The notes under the pieces are model-generated. The model was not told the origin of the DNA, searched no databases, and saw only the letters and a program-made list of their open reading frames with translations. The position numbers and the translations under genes are program-made. 64,000 nucleotides of DNA. Origin: UBA1067 sp050874585 (GTDB lineage: Bacteria; Verrucomicrobiota; Kiritimatiellia; RFP12; UBA1067). The first letter of the stretch is position 1. Each line of letters starts with the position of its first letter. The stretch covers positions 1 through 64,000 of the forward strand of contig JBNMKZ010000004.1 of NCBI GenBank assembly GCA_050874585.1, written 5' to 3'. This document shows positions 44,196 to 53,092 of the stretch, in pieces.

Positions 44196-46136
44196 ATGGC
44201 AAAAGTACTTGGTATTGACTTGGGAACGACCAACAGCTGCATGGCTGTGATGGAAGGTGGCGAGGCGGTCGTTATTCCCAATAAGGAGGGTGCGCGCACG
44301 ACTCCGTCCATTGTCGCTTTCACGAAGACGGGTGAGATTCTTGTCGGCCAGGCGGCGAAGCGTCAGGCTGTAACGAATCCCCACTCGACTATTTATTCGA
44401 TTAAGCGGTTCATTGGTCGTCGCTTTGATGAGATGACGGACGAAATCAAGATGGTTCCGTACAAGGTTGTCGCGGCGCCGAATGGCGATGCGGCAGTTGA
44501 GGTGAACGGCAAGGTCTACACGGCGCAGGAAATCTCCGCCATGGTTCTCCGCAAACTGAAGGAGGATGCGGAGGCCTTCTTGGGTGAGAAGATTACTGAG
44601 GCAGTGATTACGGTTCCGGCCTACTTCAACGACCAGCAGCGTCAGGCGACAAAGGACGCGGGCAAGATTGCGGGTCTTGATGTGAAGCGCATCGTGAACG
44701 AGCCGACGGCGGCTTCGCTGGCGTATGGTCTCGACAAGAAGAAAAACGAGAAGATTGCGGTCTACGACTTCGGTGGTGGTACGTTTGATATCTCAATCCT
44801 TGATATTGGCGATGGTGTCTTTGAGGTGAAGGCCACGAATGGTGATACCCATTTGGGTGGTGATGACCTCGATCAGGCGATTATGAAGTGGATGATCGCC
44901 GACTTCAAGGCTAAGGAAGGCATTGACCTCGGCAACGATATGATGGCCCTTCAGCGTCTGAAAGAGGAGGCTGAAAAGGCGAAGTGCGCGCTTTCGAGTG
45001 CCACGACCTATGACATCAACCTGCCGTTCATCACGGCGGATGCGACTGGCCCGAAGCACCTGACGACGACCTTGACGCGCTCGATTCTTGAGACGCTGAC
45101 GATGGATCTTGTCAACCGCACGAGTGAGCCGTGCCGCAAGTGCATGGCCGATGCCGACTTGTCTTCGGTCGATGAGGTCGTGCTGGTCGGTGGTCAGACG
45201 CGTATGCCGCTCATTCAGGAGAAGGCGAAGAGCCTGTTCGGCAAGGAACCCCACAAGGGCGTGAACCCCGATGAGGTGGTGGCGATGGGTGCGGCCATTC
45301 AGGGCGGCATTCTGAAGGGCGAGGTCAAGGATGTGTTGCTGTTGGATGTGACGCCGTTGACGCTTGGTATTGAGACGCTGGGCGGTGTGATGACTCCGCT
45401 CATTGAGCGTAACACGACGATCCCGACGAAGAAGTCGCAGGTCTTCTCGACGGCTGCTGATAACCAGCCGGCCGTGACGATTGCGATTTTCCAGGGCGAC
45501 CGCAAGATGGCGCGTGACAACAAGAGCCTTGGTAACTTCAACTTGGACGGCATTCCGCCGGCTCCGCGTGGGGTTCCTCAGATTGAGGTGACCTTTGATA
45601 TTGATGCGAACGGCATCTTGAACGTCTCGGCAAAGGATCTTGGCACTCAAAAGGAGCAGAAGATCACGATTACTGCGGCGGGCGGTCTCTCGAAAGAGGA
45701 GATTGAAAAGATGCGCAAGGATGCCGAAGCCCATGCGGCGGAAGACGAGAAGCGTCACGCCGAGGTTGAGGAGCGCAACAAGGCCGATGGTCTTGCCTTC
45801 CAGGTTGAGAAGACCCTGAAGGATGCGGGCGACAAGATTGCCGCCGATAAGAAGGCTCCGGTTGAGGCGGCCCTCAAGGCCCTCAAGGATGAGCTTGCCA
45901 AGAACCCGCCGGCTCCGATTGCCGACATCAAGGCGAAACAGGAAGCCCTCATGAAGGCGATGGAACCCGTTGCCCAGGAAATGTACGCTTCGGCGCAGGC
46001 CGGTCAGGCGGCTGGGGCTCAGCCGGGTGGCAATGCGAACCCGGGTGCGGGGACACCGCCGCCGAATCAGGGCGGTGATGCCGGTAAGGGCAAGAATGGC
46101 GACGATGTCGTTGATGCCGACTTCACGATGAAGTAA
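44196..46136 (+). CDS. dnaK: Chaperone DnaK (Hsp70)
   Basis: 646 residues. GIDLGTTNSC opens the ATPase domain; VYDFGGGTFDIS and the VLVGGQTRMP phosphate motifs are intact; the substrate domain includes NQPAVTIAIFQGDR; the C-terminal lid ends in a Gly/Asn/Ala-rich tail and DDVVDADFTMK. The ATG at 44196 is chosen over one seven codons upstream because AGAAAGAAGAAG precedes it. It heads a dnaK-groES-groEL cluster; its partners grpE-dnaJ are 29 kb away. Confidence 0.97.
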   Translation: MAKVLGIDLGTTNSCMAVMEGGEAVVIPNKEGARTTPSIVAFTKTGEILVGQAAKRQAVTNPHSTIYSIKRFIGRRFDEMTDEIKMVPYKVVAAPNGDAAVEVNGKVYTAQEISAMVLRKLKEDAEAFLGEKITEAVITVPAYFNDQQRQATKDAGKIAGLDVKRIVNEPTAASLAYGLDKKKNEKIAVYDFGGGTFDISILDIGDGVFEVKATNGDTHLGGDDLDQAIMKWMIADFKAKEGIDLGNDMMALQRLKEEAEKAKCALSSATTYDINLPFITADATGPKHLTTTLTRSILETLTMDLVNRTSEPCRKCMADADLSSVDEVVLVGGQTRMPLIQEKAKSLFGKEPHKGVNPDEVVAMGAAIQGGILKGEVKDVLLLDVTPLTLGIETLGGVMTPLIERNTTIPTKKSQVFSTAADNQPAVTIAIFQGDRKMARDNKSLGNFNLDGIPPAPRGVPQIEVTFDIDANGILNVSAKDLGTQKEQKITITAAGGLSKEEIEKMRKDAEAHAAEDEKRHAEVEERNKADGLAFQVEKTLKDAGDKIAADKKAPVEAALKALKDELAKNPPAPIADIKAKQEALMKAMEPVAQEMYASAQAGQAAGAQPGGNANPGAGTPPPNQGGDAGKGKNGDDVVDADFTMK

Positions 46137-46188
46137 GGCGCGGCGAAAACGAAACGATTGAAGCAAAGGCAAATAAAAGGAGAATAAA

Positions 46189-46476
46189 ATGAAGATTAGA
46201 CCCTTGGGCGATCGCGTGCTCGTGGAGCCCATTGAAGAGAAGGAACAGACCATCGGTGGTATAATTATTCCCGATTCGGCCAAGGAAAAGCCGATGCAGG
46301 GCAAGGTGATTGCAGTTGGCAAGAAGTTGGACAAGGACGGCAAGGAGATTGCGTTCGACGTCAAGGCCGGTGATACGGTGCTTCTGCCCAAGTATGGCGG
46401 TACGGAAGTCAAGATTGACGGAAAGAAGCTCCAGCTCGTCCGTGAAGAGGACCTCCTGGGCGTTCTTGAGAAATAA
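46189..46476 (+). CDS. groES: Co-chaperonin GroES
   Basis: 95 residues, the standard length. KIRPLGDRVLVEP opens the protein; the mobile loop is at about 17-32 (KEQTIGGIIIPD) and the roof loop follows. Shine-Dalgarno AAAAGGAG. The stop shares bases with an ATG that is not the groEL start. Confidence 0.97.
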   Translation: MKIRPLGDRVLVEPIEEKEQTIGGIIIPDSAKEKPMQGKVIAVGKKLDKDGKEIAFDVKAGDTVLLPKYGGTEVKIDGKKLQLVREEDLLGVLEK

Positions 46477-46481
46477 TGGCG

Positions 46482-46514
46482 ATGGGAGGGGGAGACTTCC
46501 CTTCCCCTCCCCAT
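46482..46514 (+). promoter_or_regulatory. Hairpin between groES and groEL
   Basis: ATGGGAGGGGGAG at 46482-46494 pairs with CTTCCCCTCCCCAT at 46501-46514 with one bulge and one G-T pair. There is no T run, so an intercistronic processing or stabilising role is more likely than termination. Confidence 0.5.
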
Positions 46515-46538
46515 TTGAAAAGGAAAGGCTGTAACAAA

Positions 46539-48173
46539 ATGGCTAAGCAGATTAAGTTTGACGCGGATGCGCGTCAGAAAATCCTCGCGGGTATTGAGAA
46601 ACTCTCGTCGGCAGTTACGTCCACGCTCGGCCCGTCAGGTCGGAATGTGATTCTCGACAAGAAGTTTGGCTCGCCGCAGATTACGAAGGACGGCGTGACG
46701 GTCGCCAAGGAGATTGAGCTTCCCGATCCGTTCGAGAATATGGGTGCCCAGATGGTTAAGGAGGTCGCTTCGAAGACGAACGATGTCGCGGGTGATGGTA
46801 CCACGACGGCAACGTTGCTTGCCGAGGCGATTTATCGCGAAGGTCTCAAGAACCTGACCGCTGGTGCGAATGCAATGGCCCTCAAGGCCGGTATCGACAA
46901 GGCGACGGCGGCCGTCACCGACTCGATTGCGAAGCTCGCGAAGAAGGTGAAGAGCGCCGATGAAATTGCGCAGGTTGCGACGATTTCCGCTAATGGCGAC
47001 ACCGAAATCGGAAAGATGATTTCCGATGCGATGGATAAGGTTGGCAAGGAAGGAACGATTACGGTCGAAGAGGCCAAGACGCTTGAGTCGACGCTGGATG
47101 TCGTTGAAGGTATGCAGTTCGACAAGGGGTACCTCTCGCCCTACTTCGTGACCTCGCCCGAGGACATGGAGTGCGAACTTGAGAATCCGTTCATCCTGCT
47201 CTTCGAGAAGAAGATCTCGAACCTTCAGGATATGCTCCCGCTCCTGCAGGCGGTTGCGAAGACGGGTCGTCCGCTGATGATTATCGCGGAGGATGTCGAG
47301 GGCGAGGCGCTCGCGACGCTCGTCGTGAACAAGCTGCGCGGAACCTTCCAGGTCTGCGCCGTCAAGGCCCCTGGTTTCGGCGATCGTCGGAAGGCGATTC
47401 TGGAGGATATTGCCATCCTGACGGGCGGCAAGCTCATCAGCGAGGATCTCGGCATCAAGCTTGAGAATGTCCAGCTCACGGATCTTGGTCGTGCGAAGAA
47501 GGTCGTCGTGGACAAGGACAACACGACGATTGTCGAGGGCCTTGGCAAGAAGGCGGACATTGAGGCCCGTGTTGCCATCATCAAGAAGCAGATTGAGGAG
47601 ACGACTTCCGACTACGATCGCGAGAAACTGCAGGAGCGTCTTGCAAAGCTCGCTGGTGGTGTTGCGCTGATTAAGGTCGGTGCTGCGACTGAGGCGGCGA
47701 TGAAGGAGAAGAAAGATCGCGTTGACGACGCTCTTCATGCCACCCGTGCGGCGGTCGAAGAGGGCATCGTTCCTGGTGGCGGTGTTGCCTACCTTCGTGC
47801 GCAGAAGGCCATTGAGGCCCTCAAGCTTGAGGGTGACGAACTCGTTGGCGCGAAGATCATTGAGCGTGCGATTGAGGCTCCTCTGCGCAAGCTCGTCAAC
47901 AACGCTGGTCAGGAAGCGGCGCTCGTGATTGCCAACGTGAAGAAGGCGACGGGCACGAACGGATACAATGTCCGCACGGGCGAGTACTGCGACTTGCTCA
48001 AGGCGGGTGTTGTCGATCCGGCCAAGGTGACGCGTTCGGCGTTGCAGAACGCGGCCTCCATTGCGGGCCTGCTCCTCACGACGGACTGCATGGTCACGGA
48101 CATTCCCGAGAAGAAGGAAGCCTGCGGCTGTGGCGGACACGGCGGTGCACCCGACATGGGCGGTATGATGTAA
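46539..48173 (+). CDS. groEL: Chaperonin GroEL
   Basis: 544 residues. The frame is open further upstream, but ATG 46539 gives the standard MAKQIKF start and follows AAAGGAAAGG. Conserved GDGTTTATLLAEAI and the Gly/Met-rich C terminus (GGMM) are present. Encloses non-native proteins with GroES. A strong terminator follows. Confidence 0.97.
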   Translation: MAKQIKFDADARQKILAGIEKLSSAVTSTLGPSGRNVILDKKFGSPQITKDGVTVAKEIELPDPFENMGAQMVKEVASKTNDVAGDGTTTATLLAEAIYREGLKNLTAGANAMALKAGIDKATAAVTDSIAKLAKKVKSADEIAQVATISANGDTEIGKMISDAMDKVGKEGTITVEEAKTLESTLDVVEGMQFDKGYLSPYFVTSPEDMECELENPFILLFEKKISNLQDMLPLLQAVAKTGRPLMIIAEDVEGEALATLVVNKLRGTFQVCAVKAPGFGDRRKAILEDIAILTGGKLISEDLGIKLENVQLTDLGRAKKVVVDKDNTTIVEGLGKKADIEARVAIIKKQIEETTSDYDREKLQERLAKLAGGVALIKVGAATEAAMKEKKDRVDDALHATRAAVEEGIVPGGGVAYLRAQKAIEALKLEGDELVGAKIIERAIEAPLRKLVNNAGQEAALVIANVKKATGTNGYNVRTGEYCDLLKAGVVDPAKVTRSALQNAASIAGLLLTTDCMVTDIPEKKEACGCGGHGGAPDMGGMM

Positions 48174-48198
48174 TCCACCCTGTTGCGGAACAAACAGG

Positions 48199-48237
48199 AG
48201 GCCACGGACATCCACGGGATGTCCGTGGCCTTTTTTT
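48199..48237 (+). terminator. Terminator of the dnaK-groES-groEL unit
   Basis: GGCCACGGACATCC at 48200-48213 pairs perfectly with 48217-48230 around a three-base loop, followed by seven T. Confidence 0.95.
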
Positions 48238-48283
48238 AGAGTGCTCGTTTACTTGTCTGGCTGTGTATGGGGCGTACATTTGG

Positions 48284-48289
48284 TATAAT
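48284..48289 (+). promoter_or_regulatory. Promoter -10 of the epimerase gene
   Basis: TATAAT preceded by TTTGG, six bases before the ATG at 48296. Confidence 0.7.
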
Positions 48290-48295
48290 GTGCAC

Positions 48296-49174
48296 ATGAA
48301 ACGCATCTTGATTACGGGCGGAACGGGATTCTTCGGGAAGTCGATCATCGACTACTTTTCGCAGCATCCCGCTGAGGTGGATCTAACGGTCCTCTCGCGG
48401 CATGGTTTTGACGCGGCGTTTTCGCCTTTGCTTCCCGTTCATATTCTTACGGGGGATGTGAGAACCTTTGATGTTGGGTCGGCACATTTCGACTGGGTGA
48501 TTCATGCGGCAACACCGGTGCGGGTGGATGTCCCCGACGAGGAGATGCGTTCAATTATCATTGATGGGACGGCGAATGCCATTTGTCAGGCAACCAAATG
48601 TGGCGCGGAGAAGTTTATGATGGTCTCATCCGGCGGCGTTTATGGAAGAGGACAGGAGGGGCCGATAGGAGAAGACTGCGCACCGTGCCCCGTGACGACC
48701 TATGGAAAGGCCAAGTTGGAGGCCGAGCAAATGGCCATTGACTCAGGACTTTTTACGCTGATTCCCCGTTGCTTTGCCTTTGTCGGGAAGTATCTTCCAC
48801 GGGGTCAGCATTTTGCCATTGGGAACTTCCTGGCCGACTGTCAGGCTGGCCGCGAGATTGTCATTCGGGGAGATGGATTGCCCATGCGCTCCTACTTGTA
48901 TGCGGATGACCTTGTGGAATGGCTGTGGGCGATTTTGGCGCGTGGTGAATCGGGGCGCGTCTACAACGTAGGTTCGGATGAAGCGATTCGCATCCGAGAC
49001 TTGGCCGCCCTCGTTCGCCGCGCTCTTGGGAGTACGAGCGAAATCCACGTCCTTGGCCAGACGGTTGCCGGCGCGGCGGATTATTATGTCCCGGATGTCT
49101 CGCGCATCAAGGCAGAACTCGGGGTCGAGGTAAAGGTCGATCTCGCCGAAGCCTGTCGTCTGAGTCTCGCGTGA
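48296..49174 (+). CDS. NAD-dependent epimerase/dehydratase (extended SDR)
   Basis: 292 residues. GGTGFFG at 8-14 is the cofactor loop; Ser111-Ser112 with Tyr136 and Lys140 (YGKAK) make the catalytic set. RGDGLPMRSYLYADDLVEWLW is the usual extended-SDR sugar-nucleotide signature near 205. The role is probably nucleotide-sugar modification for surface glycans; the exact substrate is unknown. The ATG at 48296 is six bases after the -10. It converges on the DUF1080 gene with only five bases between the stops. Confidence 0.88.
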   Translation: MKRILITGGTGFFGKSIIDYFSQHPAEVDLTVLSRHGFDAAFSPLLPVHILTGDVRTFDVGSAHFDWVIHAATPVRVDVPDEEMRSIIIDGTANAICQATKCGAEKFMMVSSGGVYGRGQEGPIGEDCAPCPVTTYGKAKLEAEQMAIDSGLFTLIPRCFAFVGKYLPRGQHFAIGNFLADCQAGREIVIRGDGLPMRSYLYADDLVEWLWAILARGESGRVYNVGSDEAIRIRDLAALVRRALGSTSEIHVLGQTVAGAADYYVPDVSRIKAELGVEVKVDLAEACRLSLA

Positions 49175-49179
49175 GCGAG

Positions 49180-49872
49180 TCAGTCGTTCGGGGCCTTGGT
49201 GGTCTCCTGAATCCACACATTGCGGAACTCAATGGCCCCACCCTCGGATTGAAGGGCGATGGCACCGCGCAACGCGGCGATTCCTGAAATGCGGTTCTGC
49301 TCAACACCGTTGAGTCGGTTGACGAGCGTATCCCCGGAAAGTTCAATCTCCATCACATTCCATTCGCCAAAGGGCTTTTCGTTGTCTGCATTGTGCCTGG
49401 GGGAGCGGATGATGCCAGACAGAGGATCGGAAGGCGTATAGGCCGAACGAGGGGTGAAACCTTCGAACACTGCGCCACCCAGGGCCAGCACGTCGCCCAT
49501 CATACCGCGGCAAAGCTGATTCTCAAGACAGGACGGTACGAACGAACCCGTTTCACGCGAGAGACGGACGAACACGCCCGAGTTTGGACGCGTTGTCTGC
49601 CGCCACCAGCGGTATTCGACATGGAGGGTGTAGTCACCGAAATCAGACCGCTTCGTTCGCAGGTAGCCGAATGGTGTTCCCGTTGTACGAATTGCGCCAT
49701 TCGTCACAAACCATGTGGGTTCGGAGGCCGCATAGCCCCCCGTCACGTCGTAGTCCTGGACGGATGTCCATCCGGAGAGATCTCGCCCATTGAAAAGCGG
49801 GATTTTCTCGGCATTCGCGAAAGTGGTGCCGCACAGGAGGACGGCGAACAGCATAGACGGTGCATATTTCAT
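49180..49872 (-). CDS. Secreted DUF1080 (3-keto-disaccharide hydrolase-type) protein
   Basis: 230 residues with a signal peptide (1-19, ending FANA). The family opening LFNGRDLSGWTSV is followed by DYTLHVEYRW, PNSGVFVRL and the ending EGGAIEFRNVWI, all characteristic of DUF1080. Members of this concanavalin-like fold act on keto-glycosides or bind glycans, and are abundant in PVC and Bacteroidetes bacteria. ATG at 49872 lies seven bases after its -10; the longer frame upstream crosses the divergent promoters. Confidence 0.88.
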   Translation of the reverse strand: MKYAPSMLFAVLLCGTTFANAEKIPLFNGRDLSGWTSVQDYDVTGGYAASEPTWFVTNGAIRTTGTPFGYLRTKRSDFGDYTLHVEYRWWRQTTRPNSGVFVRLSRETGSFVPSCLENQLCRGMMGDVLALGGAVFEGFTPRSAYTPSDPLSGIIRSPRHNADNEKPFGEWNVMEIELSGDTLVNRLNGVEQNRISGIAALRGAIALQSEGGAIEFRNVWIQETTKAPND

Positions 49873-49879
49873 GTCCACT

Positions 49880-49885
49880 ATTATA
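49880..49885 (-). promoter_or_regulatory. DUF1080 gene promoter -10 (minus strand)
   Basis: On the minus strand TATAAT preceded by GTGG, seven bases before the ATG. Its -35 region overlaps that of the divergent GH127-like gene. Confidence 0.7.
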
Positions 49886-49913
49886 CCACGAACGGGTGAT
49901 TCGGTGAATATGG

Positions 49914-49919
49914 TATAAT
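49914..49919 (+). promoter_or_regulatory. GH127-like gene promoter -10
   Basis: TATAAT preceded by TATGG; the transcript would have a leader of about 27 bases with TATAGGA before the ATG. Confidence 0.7.
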
Positions 49920-49952
49920 GTCCGTCCATTCAAGTTCTATAGGATTGACCGA

Positions 49953-51947
49953 ATGAAGCCTATCTTTTCCATCGCAGGTGTCGTTATTGGAGGCTGTTGT
50001 GCATGGTCGCTTTTGGCGGGTACACTTCCGTCTCCGGCGGAGTTGGACGTGTTGCCACTCGGAAGCGTTCGGGCAGAAGGGTGGCTTTTGCGGCAGCTGG
50101 AAAAGCAGCGCGACGGATTGACGGGGCATGCGGAGGAGCTTTACGACGACATCGGGGCGTCCGATTGGCTGACCAATGCCGGGAGAGGTGGCCAGTATGC
50201 CTGGGAGCGAGGCCCCTACTACGCGAAAGGACTGGTGGCGTTGGCCTTGACCCTGGACGATGCCGCGCTGAAGCAGAAGGCTCGGCGGTGGGTGGACGCG
50301 GCACTCGCCTCCCAACGGCCGTCTGGCGACTTTGGTCCGAAAGCCGACAACTGGTGGGCAAACATGATTGTGCTCCACTACCTGAGAGACTGGGCCGAGG
50401 TGACGGGTGATGTGCGCATTGAGCCATTCCTGCGCCGCTATTTTGCCTACCAGTCTAAGCGACTTGCAGGCTGTCCGCTTCTTGCCGATTCGGCCTGGGC
50501 GGCTTGTCGGGTGGGGGATGAACTTGAGGTGGTTCTGTGGCTCTACAAGCGAACGGGTTCGCCAGAACTGCTCGATTTTGCCAAATTGCTGACAGCGCAG
50601 GCTTCCGATTGGACGACCTATTACCGTGAGGGTGGGAACGGACGCTGGGCCGAGGGGTATCGGATGCACATCGTGAACTTTATGCAGGGGCTCAAGTTCC
50701 CGGCTCTTCGGTTCCGCCTTTTTGGCGAGGAGCGCGACCGTTTGGCGTATGACGCGGCGTTCGATGCCGCCGGATGGGCCATGCAGATGCACGGCCGCCC
50801 CGATCGAATGCTCAATGGAACGGAACCTCTCTCAGGTCGGGATACGACGGAGGGAACGGAACTTTGCGCCATTGCGGAGCGGATTCTCTCCTGCCGCGAT
50901 GTCATCGCGGCAACGGGGAATCTGAAGGCGGCGGACGACATGGAGATTGTGGCGTACAATGCACTGCCCGCCATTCTGGGCGATGACGGGCGTGGCGTTC
51001 GCTACTACCTCGTGCTGAATCAGCCGAATTGCCGCGTGGAGGGGCGCAATGGGTTCGAGTGCAATGAGGAAGGCGGGGCGGTCACCCCGGGCCCAGATTC
51101 CGGATATGGTTGCTGTCGCTCCAATTACCACTTCGCGTGGCCGAAGTTTACGCAGTCGCTTTGGATGCGAAAGGGGGACGGCCTCGCGGCAGTTGCCTAT
51201 GCGCCTTCATTACTGAAAACGGAGCGTGCGACCATTCGAACGGAGGGGTCGTATCCTTTCGGCGATTCGGTTGCCTTGAAGATTCTTTCTGCGGATGGCG
51301 CGAAATGGCCGCTCTTTGTCCGTGTGCCAGGCTGGAGTCGCGGCGCGGCAGTTTGTGTGAATGGCGAGAAGGTGCCCGCTGCACGAGCGGGTGAGTTCGT
51401 GCGGATTGACCGCGCATGGAAGGCTGGTGATTGCGTCGCCTTGACCTTCCCCGCCGAGATTACGACGGAAAGGGGCCTCAACCAGTGCGTTTCCGTGCGG
51501 AGAGGCCCAATCGTCTATGTCGCGGCTCCTGCCGCCGAGATTCGGGAATTGCCGACATCATCCAATCGCACGGGCTTCCCCGTGCGCGAGTATCTTGCGA
51601 AGGATGACTGGAATTGGATGCTGCTGATGGCGGATGATGGCCAAAGCCTTGACGCGGCTTCGTTCACGCCTGCCACGGCGGATTCCATCAAGGATCCGTT
51701 TCGGCAGGAAGCCGCCCCCTGCCGCCTGGTTGTCAAGGCGAGCCGAACGGGCTTTGGCGGATGGGGAACCTATCGTCCCGATCGCGGCGGACTCTTCTCG
51801 TTGCGCATCCTTGAGCCGCCGCCGTCCCCCGTGCCGCCGGCGATGCAGGTCTCGGCCGTGCAGAACCTGGAACTTGTACCCCTTGGGTCAACGCAAATCC
51901 GCATCACGTCCTTTCCATGGACAGTGTCGCGGCCTGCGGTTCGGTAA
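49953..51947 (+). CDS. GH127-like glycoside hydrolase (DUF1680, beta-L-arabinofuranosidase type)
   Basis: 664 residues with a signal peptide (1-23). The (alpha/alpha) barrel region contains the Zn/thiolate site: Glu303 and Cys305 in GTELCAIAERI, and the Cys387-Cys388 pair in GYGCCRSN. The spacing parallels Glu338, Cys340, Cys417 and Cys418 of the Bifidobacterium enzyme, where the last Cys is the nucleophile. C-terminal beta domains follow. Likely removes L-arabinose from plant glycans. Divergent from the DUF1080 gene, suggesting common control. Confidence 0.88.
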   Translation: MKPIFSIAGVVIGGCCAWSLLAGTLPSPAELDVLPLGSVRAEGWLLRQLEKQRDGLTGHAEELYDDIGASDWLTNAGRGGQYAWERGPYYAKGLVALALTLDDAALKQKARRWVDAALASQRPSGDFGPKADNWWANMIVLHYLRDWAEVTGDVRIEPFLRRYFAYQSKRLAGCPLLADSAWAACRVGDELEVVLWLYKRTGSPELLDFAKLLTAQASDWTTYYREGGNGRWAEGYRMHIVNFMQGLKFPALRFRLFGEERDRLAYDAAFDAAGWAMQMHGRPDRMLNGTEPLSGRDTTEGTELCAIAERILSCRDVIAATGNLKAADDMEIVAYNALPAILGDDGRGVRYYLVLNQPNCRVEGRNGFECNEEGGAVTPGPDSGYGCCRSNYHFAWPKFTQSLWMRKGDGLAAVAYAPSLLKTERATIRTEGSYPFGDSVALKILSADGAKWPLFVRVPGWSRGAAVCVNGEKVPAARAGEFVRIDRAWKAGDCVALTFPAEITTERGLNQCVSVRRGPIVYVAAPAAEIRELPTSSNRTGFPVREYLAKDDWNWMLLMADDGQSLDAASFTPATADSIKDPFRQEAAPCRLVVKASRTGFGGWGTYRPDRGGLFSLRILEPPPSPVPPAMQVSAVQNLELVPLGSTQIRITSFPWTVSRPAVR

Positions 51948-51967
51948 TCCCATCCATCAGAATATGG

Positions 51968-51973
51968 TATAAT
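51968..51973 (+). promoter_or_regulatory. queA promoter -10
   Basis: TATAAT preceded by TATGG, twelve bases before the queA ATG. Confidence 0.65.
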
Positions 51974-51985
51974 GAAGGCCAAGAG

Positions 51986-53074
51986 ATGAAGACATCACAA
52001 TTTTGGTATCCGCTTCCGGAGCGGCTCATTGCCCAGCACCCCGCCGAGAAGCGTGGAACGGAGCGCATGATGGTTTTGCACCGTGCGACGGGGGTCATCG
52101 AGCATCGTCACATCGCCGACATCGTCGACTACATCACGCCGAACGACTTGCTCGTCGTCAATGACACGAAGGTCTTTCCGGCGCGGCTGATTGGCAAGTG
52201 GGAGGATTCGGACGGTGCGGTCGAGGTCCTGATGATTGCGGCTGCTCCCGAGAGTGAGACGACGAAGGAACTCGTCTGGAACTGCATGCTGGGAAGCGGG
52301 CGGAAGTGCCGCGAAGGGCAGATTGCCGTCTTCGGCCCGAATCACGAACTGAAGGTCCGTCTGCTGAAGCCCCTGTCGGGGATTGGTATGTGGAAGGTCG
52401 AGTTCCTCTGCGAGCGGCCACTGATGGATTTGCTGGATGAGTTCGGCCATACTCCCGTGCCGCCCTATGTCAAGCGCGAGGGAACGCGTGAGGAGGAACT
52501 CGAAGACCGTGTCCGCTACCAGACGATTTACGCCAAGCATGTCGGCTCGGTTGCCGCGCCGACGGCGGGCCTGCATTTCACGCCGGAGATTTTCGCGGCA
52601 CTTGAGGCGAAGGGCGTGAAGCGCGTGGCCGTCACGCTTCACGTCGGGCCGGGGACGTTCCGTCCCGTGAAGGCGGAGAATATCGAGGACCACCAGATGG
52701 ACTTCGAGGCGTTCACCGTTCCACCGGAAACGGCGGAGGCAATCAACGCCTGCAAGGCTCGCGGCGGACGCGTCTTCTGCGTCGGGTCGACGACCGTGCG
52801 GACGCTTGAGACCGTGGCGAACCGTCCGCGGGAAGACGGTTCGGACGAGCCGCTCGTCGTGCCGGGGTCGGGTGCTTCGAATATCTTCATCTATCCGCCC
52901 TATACCTTCAAGGTTTGCGACTGTATGCTGACGAATTTCCATCTTCCTCAGTCGACCCTGCTGATGATGATTTCGGCCCTTGCCGGACGCGAACGCGTCC
53001 TGTGCGCCTATGCCCTGGCCATTCGTGCGCAGTACATGTTCTTCAGCTACGGTGATTGCATGCTCATCGTCTAA
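51986..53074 (+). CDS. queA: S-adenosylmethionine:tRNA ribosyltransferase-isomerase
   Basis: Transfers ribose from SAM to preQ1 in tRNA, giving epoxyqueuosine, the substrate of QueH at 12686. 362 residues. RLIAQHPAEKRGTERMMVL, LLVVNDTKVFPARL, PTAGLHFTPE and NFHLPQSTLLMM are family signatures. An ATG at 51917 in frame would place the promoter inside the gene and is rejected. The stop TAA lies just before the next promoter. Confidence 0.96.
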   Translation: MKTSQFWYPLPERLIAQHPAEKRGTERMMVLHRATGVIEHRHIADIVDYITPNDLLVVNDTKVFPARLIGKWEDSDGAVEVLMIAAAPESETTKELVWNCMLGSGRKCREGQIAVFGPNHELKVRLLKPLSGIGMWKVEFLCERPLMDLLDEFGHTPVPPYVKREGTREEELEDRVRYQTIYAKHVGSVAAPTAGLHFTPEIFAALEAKGVKRVAVTLHVGPGTFRPVKAENIEDHQMDFEAFTVPPETAEAINACKARGGRVFCVGSTTVRTLETVANRPREDGSDEPLVVPGSGASNIFIYPPYTFKVCDCMLTNFHLPQSTLLMMISALAGRERVLCAYALAIRAQYMFFSYGDCMLIV

Positions 53075-53079
53075 TATGG

Positions 53080-53085
53080 TATAAT
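53080..53085 (+). promoter_or_regulatory. PAS gene promoter -10
   Basis: TATAAT preceded by TATGG, seven bases before the ATG at 53093 and five bases after the queA stop. Confidence 0.7.
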
Positions 53086-53092
53086 TTAAGAA

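Noticed and set aside
44100..46538. CIRCE (HrcA) operator before dnaK or groES
   Set aside because: I looked for the TTAGCACTC/GAGTGCTAA pair and found none.
46635..48215. A 526-codon minus-strand frame opposite groEL
   Set aside because: The plus-strand GroEL is certain; this frame has a shadow composition rich in Arg and Leu.
51917..51985. Longer queA reading frame starting at 51917
   Set aside because: It would overlap the end of the GH127-like gene and enclose the TATAAT; the ATG at 51986 gives the normal QueA N terminus.
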